42,428 nucleotides of DNA from Bacteroidaceae bacterium (lineage in GTDB: Bacteria > Bacteroidota > Bacteroidia > Bacteroidales > Bacteroidaceae). Made by a program: the position numbers and the translations under genes. The DNA lies in the NCBI GenBank assembly GCA_011959205.1, contig BLLV01000065.1, forward strand, positions 1-42,428, read 5' to 3'. A model generated the notes under the pieces. The model searched no databases. It had not been told where the DNA came from and worked only from the letters and a program-made list of their open reading frames with translations. Shown here one piece after another: positions 26,007 through 35,535 of the stretch (positions are counted from its first letter, which is position 1; every line of letters starts with the position of its first letter).

Positions 26007-27485
26007 TTATTTATTGTCATTAAACAGGGTATTTATTCTCTCTTTTAGTCTCATATATTCATCTAGCGACTCGTATAGCTTGCTTGCCGAATGGTCCGCT
26101 TTACAACCTATCGTATATTTATATAGTTGGGGGGATAGTTCTAGGGGAAGGTAGATTGCCAGTTGTTCTGCCAGCTCCTTGGAATAATAATAGTAGTCGC
26201 TTTGGATCAGTAGTTGCAAGATCCGCATGGAGAATTTGACCCCCCATTCTCGTCCGTCGGTATTGAACCATGAGTCGGGAATGTAGAAGTTTTTGTTGGT
26301 TCTCTGGAAATTGATATCTTCCCGTTGTTCCGGCGTCAAGAGTTTTATCAAGTGGATATTGTTGCCTTCATTCGGATTTTCTTTCAAAGTATGGTAAGCC
26401 CATAAGTTGTCGTTAAAGTTTTCTATGGGAACCCCAATGTTGAAAAAGGAACCGAAAGGAGGTCTCTTGGCTAATTTGCTTGCCGCTTTTTCCGGTGAAC
26501 AGTCAAACAATTCCATCCAGAAACTGAGTGGTACACGTTCTGCAAGTTGGCGCAACAAAAATTCGTCATCCTTTTCTTTTTTATTGTAGCTCACTTCTTC
26601 CAGTCCCATTCTCTTCATTTCAGGAGTGTATTCCAGTTTCTCGTATGACCATCCCAACAGCATCTTATAATGAAGCTTTCCGCGCAGCAAATCGCAGCAT
26701 TTCTGTACTATTTCCGAGTCGGGAATGCGATACAGCAGATTTTTGGCAGTCTGTTTTACGTTGCTACTTCGGTCGGTTGATATTATTTCTTGCAAGAAAG
26801 GCTCATCGGACTTACTCAGGCCGATTTGCAGGCACTGTATCAGTTCGTCCCGATGGGCAGCCGATTCGTTTTTCAGTTCGGTTTGTAATAGGGCGATCCC
26901 TTGTTCCGGATTTTCTTTTCTCCGTTGACGCAACATGCGTTTTCTTTCTTCGTGGGAAGCTGTTTCCCAAGTTTCGTTTCCGGCCGCTTGCCAGTCGGGC
27001 AGTTCCATGTGGGTAAGAAGCCATCTGCCTCTGTTTCCGGCCAGGGCGGAAAGGAGTGCCTGTTCTTCCTGTTTGTCTGGATTGTTACGGTCAAACGCAT
27101 GTGATATCAGTGGTCGCAGATAGAATGGTGGAATAAGCTTCCGGCAGGCTGTAGCTTTTCGGTAAGCATACAATAGAAAATAACGGTTGCGGTTTGCCTT
27201 TAGTTGTGTAAGAAGCTCACCCACTTCCCGGCTAAAATAGGGCATTATGTCTTCCGTCGCTTCCTTTATTTCTGTTATATTTCCGGCAGCCAAGGGGGTA
27301 ATCCCTGCCCGATGGTGCGCAAAGGTGAATGCAGTCATCTGATAAAGGGCTGCTTCCGGGTCTTCGGCTTTTTTTTGTACAGCGCGGAAAGTTTCTTCCA
27401 ATGATGGAGGGAAACCGTTGGACGTGAATTCTTTAGTTGCTGTTCCCAGCAATACTGCATGAATGATAGGTTCAGTTACGTTCAT
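26007..27485 (-). CDS. DUF5691 family protein
   Basis: This 492-residue protein starts NVTEPIIHAVLLGTATKEF, the family signature, and is otherwise alpha-helical. Repeats resemble HEAT-like helices, for example KNESAAHRDELIQCLQIGL and SSNVKQTAKNLLYRIPDSE. The C-terminus has LAEQLAIYLPLELSPQLYK. It has no signal peptide, membrane segment or recognised catalytic motif. It overlaps the SWIM gene by 14 nt and precedes the MoxR gene by 11 nt. A scaffold role for the MoxR/VWA pair is inference. Confidence 0.85.
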   Translation of the reverse strand: MNVTEPIIHAVLLGTATKEFTSNGFPPSLEETFRAVQKKAEDPEAALYQMTAFTFAHHRAGITPLAAGNITEIKEATEDIMPYFSREVGELLTQLKANRNRYFLLYAYRKATACRKLIPPFYLRPLISHAFDRNNPDKQEEQALLSALAGNRGRWLLTHMELPDWQAAGNETWETASHEERKRMLRQRRKENPEQGIALLQTELKNESAAHRDELIQCLQIGLSKSDEPFLQEIISTDRSSNVKQTAKNLLYRIPDSEIVQKCCDLLRGKLHYKMLLGWSYEKLEYTPEMKRMGLEEVSYNKKEKDDEFLLRQLAERVPLSFWMELFDCSPEKAASKLAKRPPFGSFFNIGVPIENFNDNLWAYHTLKENPNEGNNIHLIKLLTPEQREDINFQRTNKNFYIPDSWFNTDGREWGVKFSMRILQLLIQSDYYYYSKELAEQLAIYLPLELSPQLYKYTIGCKADHSASKLYESLDEYMRLKERINTLFNDNK

Positions 27486-28800
27486 CTCTCCAAAGGTAAT
27501 AATTAGATTGATACCATATTGTGTTTAATTCCCAGTGATTGGCATTTGCCAGAAAGAAAGCGGCAAAAGGTTTTCCGCCAGTGATGGATAGAATATCTAT
27601 TTTAACGGTGTCCTGCATTTGCACAGGAATCAGTTCCTTATTGGCATCCTGTACATAGAGTTGTTTACTGTTTGTGGTTAATCGTAGGTTCTCTGCCAAT
27701 ATGGGTACATTTTCGGAGAATGGATTTAATTTCATTGTATTCCGATAGAGGGCAGTAGCTTCTTTCAGATCATGACAGAAAAGAGGAATGAATGTTTCCT
27801 GAGATAGTGTACATTCCTTAAATAAGGCTCGCAGAGTCCCTACGCCTTTATAGAAGCAGAGGCTGCCTTTGTATATGCTGCCAGGCACTAGATTCAGTTC
27901 CGGTAATGTTCCGGGTGTTGTAAAACTGAGGAAGATTGCAAATCGTCCGCTTCTTTGTCCATACATCCAGTAGGTTTCGGTATTCAGTTCGTTGATTTTC
28001 TGACTCCTTTTGTGAAGCACCATCCAATGATCTGTTATCGCTTCTCCGGCCAATACTTCTTCTTTGGGTTGCGGATAACCTGTTTGTGTACGAATTTCAT
28101 CCTGCCATTCCTGTGTCAGGCTGTCCAGATTTCTGTAGCTTTTTATCAGCAGGTATAATTTCCCTAGTTGGTCAGTCAGATTGTATTTCCAACTTTCATC
28201 ATAGAAATTTATTTCCTGCATGGCTTTCAGTCGGTTGGCCAATCCGGGAGCCTGGGCGTCTACCATGCGGCGAGCCATGTTATCAAATAAAGTATAAGCT
28301 CGTTCAGGTACATTGATTAAGCCGTTTCGCAGTAAGTCTTTCATCCATGTTTCAAGATCGTCCATGCCATTAAGTACCTTTTGGTGACGCATGGCTTGTC
28401 GTTTGGCTTGTGCCGCTTCGTCTATGGGGGTATTACTTTTGGCCTTTTGCTCTTTTTTTTCGGCTTTTTCTTCCCGTTTGGCAAGCCATGTGGTTACCCA
28501 GTCAGGTTCATCCGCTGTTTTAAAGAGCCCAGGCTGTGCAGCATACAATAGCAATAGTCCTAATCCGTGTTTGCATGGGAATTTTCGACTCGGGCAGGAA
28601 CACTTGAATGCGATATTCTGGGTGTCGATTACAGTTTGATAGGGTGTTTTCCCACTTCCTTGGCAATGTCCCCAAATGGCACGGTTGTTGTATTCCAGTA
28701 AAATCCATTTAGCTTTGGTGGCCAGTCCTTTTCCTGCTTTGACGGAAGCTGTATCCGGAGCTAATTGTATGATTTGTTCTTCTGTTAGATTCAATGACAT
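27472..28800 (-). CDS. SWIM zinc-finger protein
   Basis: This 442-residue protein starts MSLNLTEEQIIQLAPDTASV, chosen because an AGAAAGAG site precedes it and family members begin here; a longer in-frame reading to 28989 is AT-rich filler. The SWIM zinc finger is C67-S-C69-x6-C76-K-H78, within KCSCPSRKFPCKHGLGLLLL. A charged linker (about 105-130) leads to a long helical/beta C-terminal domain. SWIM fingers bind nucleic acid or protein. It is the first gene of the operon SWIM-DUF5691-MoxR-DUF5682-VWA. Confidence 0.9.
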   Translation of the reverse strand: MSLNLTEEQIIQLAPDTASVKAGKGLATKAKWILLEYNNRAIWGHCQGSGKTPYQTVIDTQNIAFKCSCPSRKFPCKHGLGLLLLYAAQPGLFKTADEPDWVTTWLAKREEKAEKKEQKAKSNTPIDEAAQAKRQAMRHQKVLNGMDDLETWMKDLLRNGLINVPERAYTLFDNMARRMVDAQAPGLANRLKAMQEINFYDESWKYNLTDQLGKLYLLIKSYRNLDSLTQEWQDEIRTQTGYPQPKEEVLAGEAITDHWMVLHKRSQKINELNTETYWMYGQRSGRFAIFLSFTTPGTLPELNLVPGSIYKGSLCFYKGVGTLRALFKECTLSQETFIPLFCHDLKEATALYRNTMKLNPFSENVPILAENLRLTTNSKQLYVQDANKELIPVQMQDTVKIDILSITGGKPFAAFFLANANHWELNTIWYQSNYYLWRDERN

Positions 28801-29190
28801 ACTCTTTCTAGGCAGTTTTTTGGTTTGAGAGTGCAAGTATAACATTATTTTCTGTTTTTCTGTCTTAAAAAAGATTTTTTTTCTTTTAAACTGAAACTTT
28901 GGTTTATCCTGTTGAAACCGAAACATCATGCGGCTGAATGTAGCAAAAAATAAGCATGTATTGTTCGGAAGTTCCTTATCTTTTTTCAAAAGGAGCGGAA
29001 GAATTCCTCTTAAATATATGTTCCTTTTTGTGGGAATAATTCAAGTCGTGATGAGAAAAGTATTATAAGAGGTGCTTATATTTAGATTGTTACCTCTGGT
29101 AAAAGCTCAGTAGTGGTAGCAGAAATGAAAAACTCTGTTGGAGAAAGAGGGTAAAGCCTCTGTCTGTAGGTGTATTCTTCATCATTGGCA
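28801..29190. other. Upstream region of the SWIM operon
   Basis: This 390-bp AT-rich gap lies between two minus-strand genes. It has poly-A/T tracts around 28866-28887 and a weak -7-like TATACTTG on the minus strand near 28834-28841. No convincing terminator for the AmpG-like gene, RNA gene or further CDS was seen. Confidence 0.4.
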
Positions 29191-30477
29191 TCAATCTTTT
29201 TTCTTGCCGAATTCCGGGTCAATCTTTAATAGTGCCGTCACCCCAAAGGTTACAGCGCAACATATCATAATCCAGATAAAGAAATGGTTGTATCCCATCT
29301 GTTCCTGAAGCCAGCCGGCAACCATTCCCGGAATCATCATGCCTAATGCCATAAATGCGGTACAAATGGCATAATGTGCTGTTTTGTGCTCTCCGTCTGC
29401 AAAATAAATAAGGTAAAGCATATAGGCTGTGAAGCCGAACCCGTAACCGAACTGCTCTATGAAAATGCAAACATTAATAAGATATAAGGAATCGGGCTGG
29501 GCATAACTGAGGTAAACATAGACTAAATCGGGCAGGGAAATGGCCCATACCATCGGCCACAACCATCGTCTCAGTCCGCCACGGGCTACGGCTATCCCTC
29601 CTAAAATGCCTCCGAGGGTGAGGCCGATGATGCCGACGGTTCCTTGTACGAAGCCTATCTCCTCGGTAGTCAGCCCCAGGCCGCCTTTCTCGACGGGGTC
29701 TATAAGGAAAGGAATGCACATCTTTGCCAGTTGTGCTTCCGGCAACCGGTAGAGCAACATGAAGAGGATGGCTACACCTGCCTGCTTTTTTTGAAAGAAG
29801 CTGGCAAAAGTGCCAAAGAATTCTTTGAGCAGGGTAGAAGCGGAAGCTTTTTGGGCTGCATGATCCGAATCCGGACGGGGAAGAATAAACTTATGATAAA
29901 TCCATATCCCAAGGAAAAGTCCGGCCAATACTAAAAAGGTGACGGACCATGCGTAGGGTATATTTCCTGTTACTATTTCCAGCCTCCCCGCCAGCATGAT
30001 AAGCAGCCCTTGTCCCGCAATGGTGGCGATGCGGTAGAAGGTGCTGCGGATTCCTACAAACAGGGCTTGCTGATGCGAGTCCAGTGCCAGCATGTAAAAG
30101 CCGTCGGCGGCAATGTCGTGCGTGGCGGAACTAAATGCCAGTAACCAGAAAACTGCCAGGGTGAGTTGGAAAAAATGCTCGGTAGGGATGGTGAAAGCGA
30201 TGCCTGCCAGTCCTGAACCGATTAAAAGTTGCATGGCGACAATCCACCGGCGTTTGGTCTTGATAAGATCAATGAAAGGACTCCACAAAGGCTTGATGAC
30301 CCAGGGAAGGCTGAGCCAACCGGTATAAAAAGCCAGTTCGGTATTGCTGATCCCCAGCCTTTTATACATAATGACTGAAATGGTCATTACTGCTACGTAG
30401 GGCAGTCCTTGTGCAAAGTATAAGGTGGGGATCCATGCCCACGGTGACGTCTGTTTGTTTTTCATCATTCCTTTCAT
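29191..30477 (-). CDS. AmpG-like MFS permease
   Basis: This 428-residue protein has twelve predicted transmembrane helices. Its start region (WIPTLYFAQGLPYVAVMTIS) and LSLPWVIKPLWSPFIDLI match AmpG-type muropeptide permeases, which import anhydro-muropeptides or disaccharides for cell-wall recycling. I chose the start at 30477 because GGAG lies 8 nt before it; two further Met codons follow (30468, 30465). It lies downstream of a SpoIID/LytB protein and a GT2-DUF4922 fusion in one operon, supporting a cell-wall role. A GC-rich hairpin lies between this gene and the SpoIID gene. Confidence 0.88.
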   Translation of the reverse strand: MKGMMKNKQTSPWAWIPTLYFAQGLPYVAVMTISVIMYKRLGISNTELAFYTGWLSLPWVIKPLWSPFIDLIKTKRRWIVAMQLLIGSGLAGIAFTIPTEHFFQLTLAVFWLLAFSSATHDIAADGFYMLALDSHQQALFVGIRSTFYRIATIAGQGLLIMLAGRLEIVTGNIPYAWSVTFLVLAGLFLGIWIYHKFILPRPDSDHAAQKASASTLLKEFFGTFASFFQKKQAGVAILFMLLYRLPEAQLAKMCIPFLIDPVEKGGLGLTTEEIGFVQGTVGIIGLTLGGILGGIAVARGGLRRWLWPMVWAISLPDLVYVYLSYAQPDSLYLINVCIFIEQFGYGFGFTAYMLYLIYFADGEHKTAHYAICTAFMALGMMIPGMVAGWLQEQMGYNHFFIWIMICCAVTFGVTALLKIDPEFGKKKD

Positions 30478-30497
30478 TTTAAAGACTCCGGATGGAC

Positions 30498-30522
30498 TCC
30501 CCGCCCAGTATGTGGGCGGGGA
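30498..30522 (-). other. GC-rich 10-bp hairpin between SpoIID and AmpG-like genes
   Basis: TCCCCGCCCA (30498-30507) and TGGGCGGGGA (30513-30522) pair perfectly around GTATG. There is no U-tract. It sits about 20 nt before the permease ATG within the operon, where it could stabilise, attenuate or process the mRNA. Confidence 0.6.
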
Positions 30523-30529
30523 AGACCGG

Positions 30530-31846
30530 TTAATAAAAACGGCGGATGTCCGCACCTTTATAGTAATGCAACAGGATTTCGTCGTAGGTGTATCCCCGTT
30601 CTCCCATTACGGCGGCTCCGATTTGGCAGAGGCCTACTCCATGTCCCCAGCCGGCGCCGGTCAGCAGGAACCATTCGGGAACGCCATTTTTCAATTCTCC
30701 TTTATCTACCACAAAAGCTGAGCTGAATAGATGGGACGAGGACAAGGTACGGCGTATCTCCAGTTCCTTTCCGATAGTCAATGTTTTCAGTGAACCTACA
30801 ATTTTCAGTTTGCAGATACGTCCGGATTTGCCGCGTTGGACGGGAACCAGGTCGATGATGTCTCCATAATCCGATTTTGTGTTTTGACGGATCAGTTCGG
30901 CTAGCTCTGCTTGTGAATAACGTACTTTCCAACGATAGAAATCTGTTGTTTCCTGATCGTAGTTGTTCAGTATTTGTGAGATTACTTTTTTATCGTGGGT
31001 GTCACAGAACGAAACAGGAGAGGTGCGTATCCAACGCTCTGCCTCTTTCTCTTGGGTCAGATCGGGCAGCGGGCGATTTTCCTCCTCTTCCGCATCGCGG
31101 ATTGTAGACAAGTAGGGGTAATTCTTGTCTTCCCAGCAGCATCCGAATTCCTCGCTTGCCCCTCCGCAACATTTGGAGAAACGGGCGTCGCAGATGCCGC
31201 GTCCATACATCAGTAATTGTCCGCGGGTGGCTCTTACCGCTTCGGTCACGGCGGCGCTGGATGCTTTGGTTATTCCTTGGTAGCGCTGGCAATGGTCATC
31301 GGCGCAAACATCGAATATGGTATGGTCTTCGCGGTCATACCAGCGGATGTATTCGCTATCGGTCTTGATAAAGGAGAAAAAGCCTTCGTTTTTGTCACTC
31401 AAGGCCTTGCGCTTTTCTATTTGGGCAAACAGCCAGCTCCGTGAAACTACGGCATGGGCTTTCAGAAACTCCAAAGAGGAAGTGGCGTTCATCTCCGAGG
31501 AGATGACACTTATCAGATAATCTTCGGCGGGAAGAATGTTGATAGCGGTGATTTTGCCTTCGTCCACCACTAGTTTCAGTGTTCCCATAAAACTTTGGGT
31601 TTCTTGCCGTTCCCAGTGAAAATTAATTCCGATGGTTACGTCATATAGTGAAAAAGAGGCGTGCTCGTCTTGTGGAGTGAAGGTCAGTTCGCGGTAAAGA
31701 TTACCATTCCACAGGATGCCTCCTTCGCTGAAGGCTACTTGCTGCTCGCCGCAGACCGTTTCTCCTTTGGCGAAAAAATTGCCGTTCAGTGAAAAATGAA
31801 TTTCTTGTGCGTTTACTATTCCTACGCTTATTTCGGGTTCTTTCAT
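30530..31846 (-). CDS. SpoIID/LytB domain protein
   Basis: This 438-residue protein has a SpoIID domain (about 95-330), with ILPAEDYLISVISSEMNATS containing the conserved SEM Glu, and FLKAHAVVSRSWLF. The domain's C-terminal TGAGWGHGVGLCQIGA and YTYDEILLHYYKGADI are also present. SpoIID proteins are lytic transglycosylases or amidase enhancers that act on peptidoglycan glycan strands. The residues before the domain form beta-rich sequence, and no signal peptide is visible, unusual for a wall enzyme. There are 2 nt between this gene and the DUF4922 stop upstream and a hairpin before the permease. Confidence 0.9.
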   Translation of the reverse strand: MKEPEISVGIVNAQEIHFSLNGNFFAKGETVCGEQQVAFSEGGILWNGNLYRELTFTPQDEHASFSLYDVTIGINFHWERQETQSFMGTLKLVVDEGKITAINILPAEDYLISVISSEMNATSSLEFLKAHAVVSRSWLFAQIEKRKALSDKNEGFFSFIKTDSEYIRWYDREDHTIFDVCADDHCQRYQGITKASSAAVTEAVRATRGQLLMYGRGICDARFSKCCGGASEEFGCCWEDKNYPYLSTIRDAEEEENRPLPDLTQEKEAERWIRTSPVSFCDTHDKKVISQILNNYDQETTDFYRWKVRYSQAELAELIRQNTKSDYGDIIDLVPVQRGKSGRICKLKIVGSLKTLTIGKELEIRRTLSSSHLFSSAFVVDKGELKNGVPEWFLLTGAGWGHGVGLCQIGAAVMGERGYTYDEILLHYYKGADIRRFY

Positions 31847-31848
31847 TG

Positions 31849-34374
31849 TTATTCGTCTTGTTTTTGGGCTTGCCGTAATTCCTTCATCTCTTCGTATTTT
31901 CTCTTTCTTTTTGCTTTCTCGTCAAAATAACGTCCGGGTATCTTTTCAGCTTCTTCTACCGTTATTCCCACTTCTTTTATGATGGATGCCACTTTTTCTT
32001 CTGTTATTTTGTCGAAATCTTCCTGACGGGTGGTGACGATTACGCCAGCCATGTCCAAAGCTCCCGGACTGATGAGCATCTGTTCACTGCCTTCTGCAAA
32101 GTAGCAGTCGGGACGGTGCTTGCTGCGGGGAAAAATCACCGTATAGTATAGATGGCCTTCCTTCCATAACAGCAGGTTGAACTTCGCTTCTTTTCCGTCT
32201 TCATCCGGTGGGAAAGCGGCGAGGGCGCTGTATAACAGGGAGTCGTCATAATGCGTGTTGCTTGAGAGGATCACCAAAGGACAGAAATAGTCCTTGGTGT
32301 TGAGGTAAATTCGGCTACAATATAGTGGATAATCTTCCTCTTCTTCTAGGTAGGAAAAATATGTGCTGCGTATATCGATTGTCTGTGCGTGGGTTATCAG
32401 CTGTTGTACGTTCGGGATGATGGGAACATCTGTTTTTCTGACTCCTTGCAGATGGAGATGGTCCGGTGCAGAGGCTCCGCAATGTGCTCCATTATAGAAT
32501 AGGGCGTAGTCCGGATATTTCTGTACGAATGCACGGACGTCATCGTAACTGAAAATATTCTCATCCATGAGTTGGGGGATGTGATCTTTATGGGCGATAG
32601 TGAGGTGATCCGGCAATATGGGATAAGGGTTAACGCATATTCTGTTTGCAGTGATGGTTTCCAGTGCTTTCTGCTCCTTGGGTTGGTTTTCCTTGCACAG
32701 GAAACAGGGGCGTGCTTGGATGCTGTCCTTATCCACTTTGGCGGTAGTCGAAACCGCACGCTGTGCATTGCACTGTACCACAAATGTGTAGCCGTTTATG
32801 GACAGTTCCTTGGTCTGTACAGTCTGTAATGCCTCGTGGTTGTGGTGTGCCAGTGGCCAGCACGCCAGTTGGCTGTCTATAAATCGCTTGATTTCATTCC
32901 GGTTCTTCAGCTCTTCTGTATATTTTTTGCGGATTCCCAGTTCACGGGTGCGCAGGCTGTCTTTGTAGTGATTGTTGGCATTGGTCTGCTCTATGCTCAG
33001 GGCGGCATCCGAGTTTCCTTCCCAGCGGCGGCACAGATAGAGTACATCATAGATTCTTCCTATCTTATATTGGCGCGAGAAAATGAGTCCCAGTGCGTAA
33101 TCTTCTCCGTAGCTGACATTGGGCACGCCTGTTTCGCGCAGGATAGGGGTGAAGAATGCGCGCGGAGCCCCCAGACCGTTGATGCGCAATGCGTTGTTGT
33201 GTCCGTTCTCTTTCGTCCACTCGCTATGGTCTATCACTCCCGGGGCGATGGTGTTCAGCTGGAAGTCTGTCATGCGGTAAGTTCCTATCACCATGGCGCA
33301 CTGTTCTCTGTAGAACGTGTCTACGATGGTTTGCAGGGTATGGGTGTCGCTGTACAGGTCATCGCTGTCAAGCTGTATGGCGAAGCGTCCGCACCGGGGG
33401 TGGTTGATGGCCAGGTTCCATCATCCCCCTATGCCTAGGTCGGTACGTTGGGGCTGAAGGTGGATTACCGCTTTGTTGTCCTTGTATTGACCGATGATTT
33501 CTGTGGTTCCGTCTGTCGAGTGATTGTCCACGATGATGATGTTGAATGGAAAGCGTGTTTCTTGTGCGAGTGCCGACCGGATGGCATCGTCAATGGTATG
33601 GGCGCGGTTGCGCACGGGGATGATGACAGAGGCTTCATACTCGAATTTTCCTTTCTTTACATCCGTTTCCACACACACGGGTTCAAGGAGGGCATTGATG
33701 GATTTCAAGTACAGTGTGAACACTTCTTCCATTTCTATCTGTACCTCCCTGTTGCGGGGATTTACGTAGTCGAACTGCTTTTCGCCGGACAGGCGGTTGT
33801 CACTTTCTGTTTCCGTATAGAGATATTCGTTGATATGTACCAGCTGAGAATGGAGGGTAAGGAGCAGGCGCAGCTCATAAAGGGCGGCATACTTTCTTTC
33901 TCCAGTTATCAGGAGGCTGGCGAGGATGAATTCTGTTCTGTTGAATATCAGCAGCGGACCGAAGTCGAAATCATCGCGCACACTGCCGGCCTGGTAGTCG
34001 TTGACGGGATGTTTCTTCTTTTCTCCGTTTTTCCATTCATAATGGTCGGCATAGACCATACCGCATTCTCTGTCCTGCAGGAAGTCGGTCATGCGTTCCA
34101 GTGCCCTGTAAGCCAGTTCCAAGGCTGAGGTCTTGGTGTAGAGCAAGAGATAAGGCGTGTCTGCTTTTTCGGCAATCACCTTCATTGTTTTGGAACTGGT
34201 TAATGTATCAACGGGCAATATTTCGCATCCTTCGGGGGCGGATAATGTCTTGTCGGGTTCGATGGCCAGCAGATAGATTTTGCTGACTATGCCACTTTCT
34301 TTTAAAGCATGGATTGTCTGCTCTGCCGCTGTGCCTTCCATATAAGGTATAAAGCAATTAATTGTTTTTCTCAT
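31849..34374 (-). pseudogene. GT2 glycosyltransferase-DUF4922 fusion, interrupted by an in-frame TGA
   Basis: Read in one frame from MRKTINCFIPYM, this is a protein of about 841 residues with one stop (TGA 33421-33423, codon 318). The first half has a GT2 fold: ASVIIPVRNRAHTIDDA, IIVDNHSTDGT and, after the stop, [12 protein letters not shown] with the metal-binding DSDD. The second half is DUF4922, related to GalT/Ap4A-phosphorylase-type nucleotidyltransferases. It has C557-FLC560 and a HIT-like H639-L-H641-L-Q643 within SAPDHLHLQ. Upstream and downstream residues fit a single fused protein, and the normal codon was probably a Cys (TGC). Both halves stay open, so the stop may be a recent mutation, a sequencing error or recoding. 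It leads the SpoIID-AmpG operon. Confidence 0.82.
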
Positions 34375-34396
34375 TGTTAAAAAGTATTTCTCACGG

Positions 34397-34435
34397 CAAA
34401 GATAGGTAATATATCTTATTTTTTCTCTACCTTTG
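34397..34435. promoter_or_regulatory. Divergent -7 elements for rlmN and the GT2-DUF4922 operon
   Basis: On the minus strand TATCTTTG (34404-34397) lies 22 nt before the GT gene start. On the plus strand TACCTTTG (34428-34435) lies 25 nt before the rlmN start. Both match TAnnTTTG. Clear -33 TTTG elements were not found. Confidence 0.6.
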
Positions 34436-34460
34436 TACGCTAATTGTCTTTTAAATATAA

Positions 34461-35510
34461 ATGGAAACTCCGAAAACAGCATTACTTGGCAGGACATTGA
34501 ATGAGGTTCAACAGATTGTAAAGAACCTGGGAATGCCTAAATTTGCCGCAAAGCAGATAACGTCTTGGTTGTATGATAAAAAAGTGGCAACGATAGACGA
34601 GATGACCAATTTGTCATTAAAGCATCGCGAGGCTTTGAAAAGTGGATATGAGGTAGGTGCGTCTGCTCCGGTGGAAGAAATGCGTTCTGTAGACGGCACG
34701 GTGAAATATCTTTTCCGCACACCGGCCTCTCACTTTATTGAGGCTGTTTATATACCCGATGAAGACCGTGCCACACTTTGCGTTTCCTCGCAAGTGGGAT
34801 GCAAGATGAATTGCAAATTTTGTATGACCGGAAAGCAGGGCTTTACAGCTAACCTGACTGCCGGTCAAATATTAAACCAGATCTATTCTATCCCCGAAAG
34901 GGATAAGTTGACTAATATTGTTTTCATGGGGATGGGAGAGCCTTTTGATAACTTGGACGAGGTGTTGAAAGTGCTTGAGATTCTGACCTCAGAATATGGT
35001 TACGGCTGGAGTCCGAAACGCATCACTGTTTCTTCTGTGGGCTTAAAGAAAGGGCTGGAACGCTTTTTGAATGAAAGCGACTGCCATCTGGCCATCAGTA
35101 TGCATACTCCGGTCCCTTTGCAACGAAGGGATTTGATGCCTGCCGAGAAAGCTTTTTCCATTACGGAAATTATTGATATATTGCGTCATTATGATTTCAG
35201 CAAACATCGGCGTTTGTCTTTTGAATATATCGTATTCAAAGGGGTGAACGATTCACTTATTTATGCTAAAGAGATTGTGAAACTTTTGCGCGGTATTGAA
35301 TGCCGTGTCAATTTGATCCGGTTTCATGCCATTCCCAATGTGGATTTGGAGGGGGTAGATATGGAAGCAATGGTTGCCTTCCGTGATTACTTGACGCAGC
35401 ATGGCGTATTTGCTACGATCCGTGCTTCAAGAGGAGAGGATATTTTTGCAGCTTGTGGAATGTTGTCGACGGCTAAACAACAGAAAGAGAAAGGTGTTAC
35501 ACTACAGTAA
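34461..35510 (+). CDS. rlmN: 23S rRNA (adenine2503-C2)-methyltransferase RlmN
   Basis: This 349-residue radical-SAM methyltransferase has the iron-sulfur motif C114-x3-C118-x2-C121 in CKMNCKFCMTGKQGF, the VFMGMGEPFDN glycine-rich stretch, SSVGLKKG and LAISMHTP. The conserved C-terminal Cys332 in FAACGML forms the protein-RNA intermediate. RlmN methylates A2503 of 23S rRNA and A37 of some tRNAs. It starts 87 bp from the divergent GT2-DUF4922 gene and probably heads the plus-strand run with the DUF4837 gene. Confidence 0.97.
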   Translation: METPKTALLGRTLNEVQQIVKNLGMPKFAAKQITSWLYDKKVATIDEMTNLSLKHREALKSGYEVGASAPVEEMRSVDGTVKYLFRTPASHFIEAVYIPDEDRATLCVSSQVGCKMNCKFCMTGKQGFTANLTAGQILNQIYSIPERDKLTNIVFMGMGEPFDNLDEVLKVLEILTSEYGYGWSPKRITVSSVGLKKGLERFLNESDCHLAISMHTPVPLQRRDLMPAEKAFSITEIIDILRHYDFSKHRRLSFEYIVFKGVNDSLIYAKEIVKLLRGIECRVNLIRFHAIPNVDLEGVDMEAMVAFRDYLTQHGVFATIRASRGEDIFAACGMLSTAKQQKEKGVTLQ

Positions 35511-35535
35511 ATAACAACAATAATACCATAGAATT

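Noticed and set aside
33421..33423. TGA read as selenocysteine
   Set aside because: The residue context suggests a mutated Cys or Trp-adjacent codon, no clear downstream SECIS-like hairpin was seen and Bacteroides mostly lack the pathway.
32836..33438. 200-residue plus-strand frame inside GT2-DUF4922
   Set aside because: It is opposite a frame with clear GT2 and DUF4922 motifs and has no start signal or known domain.
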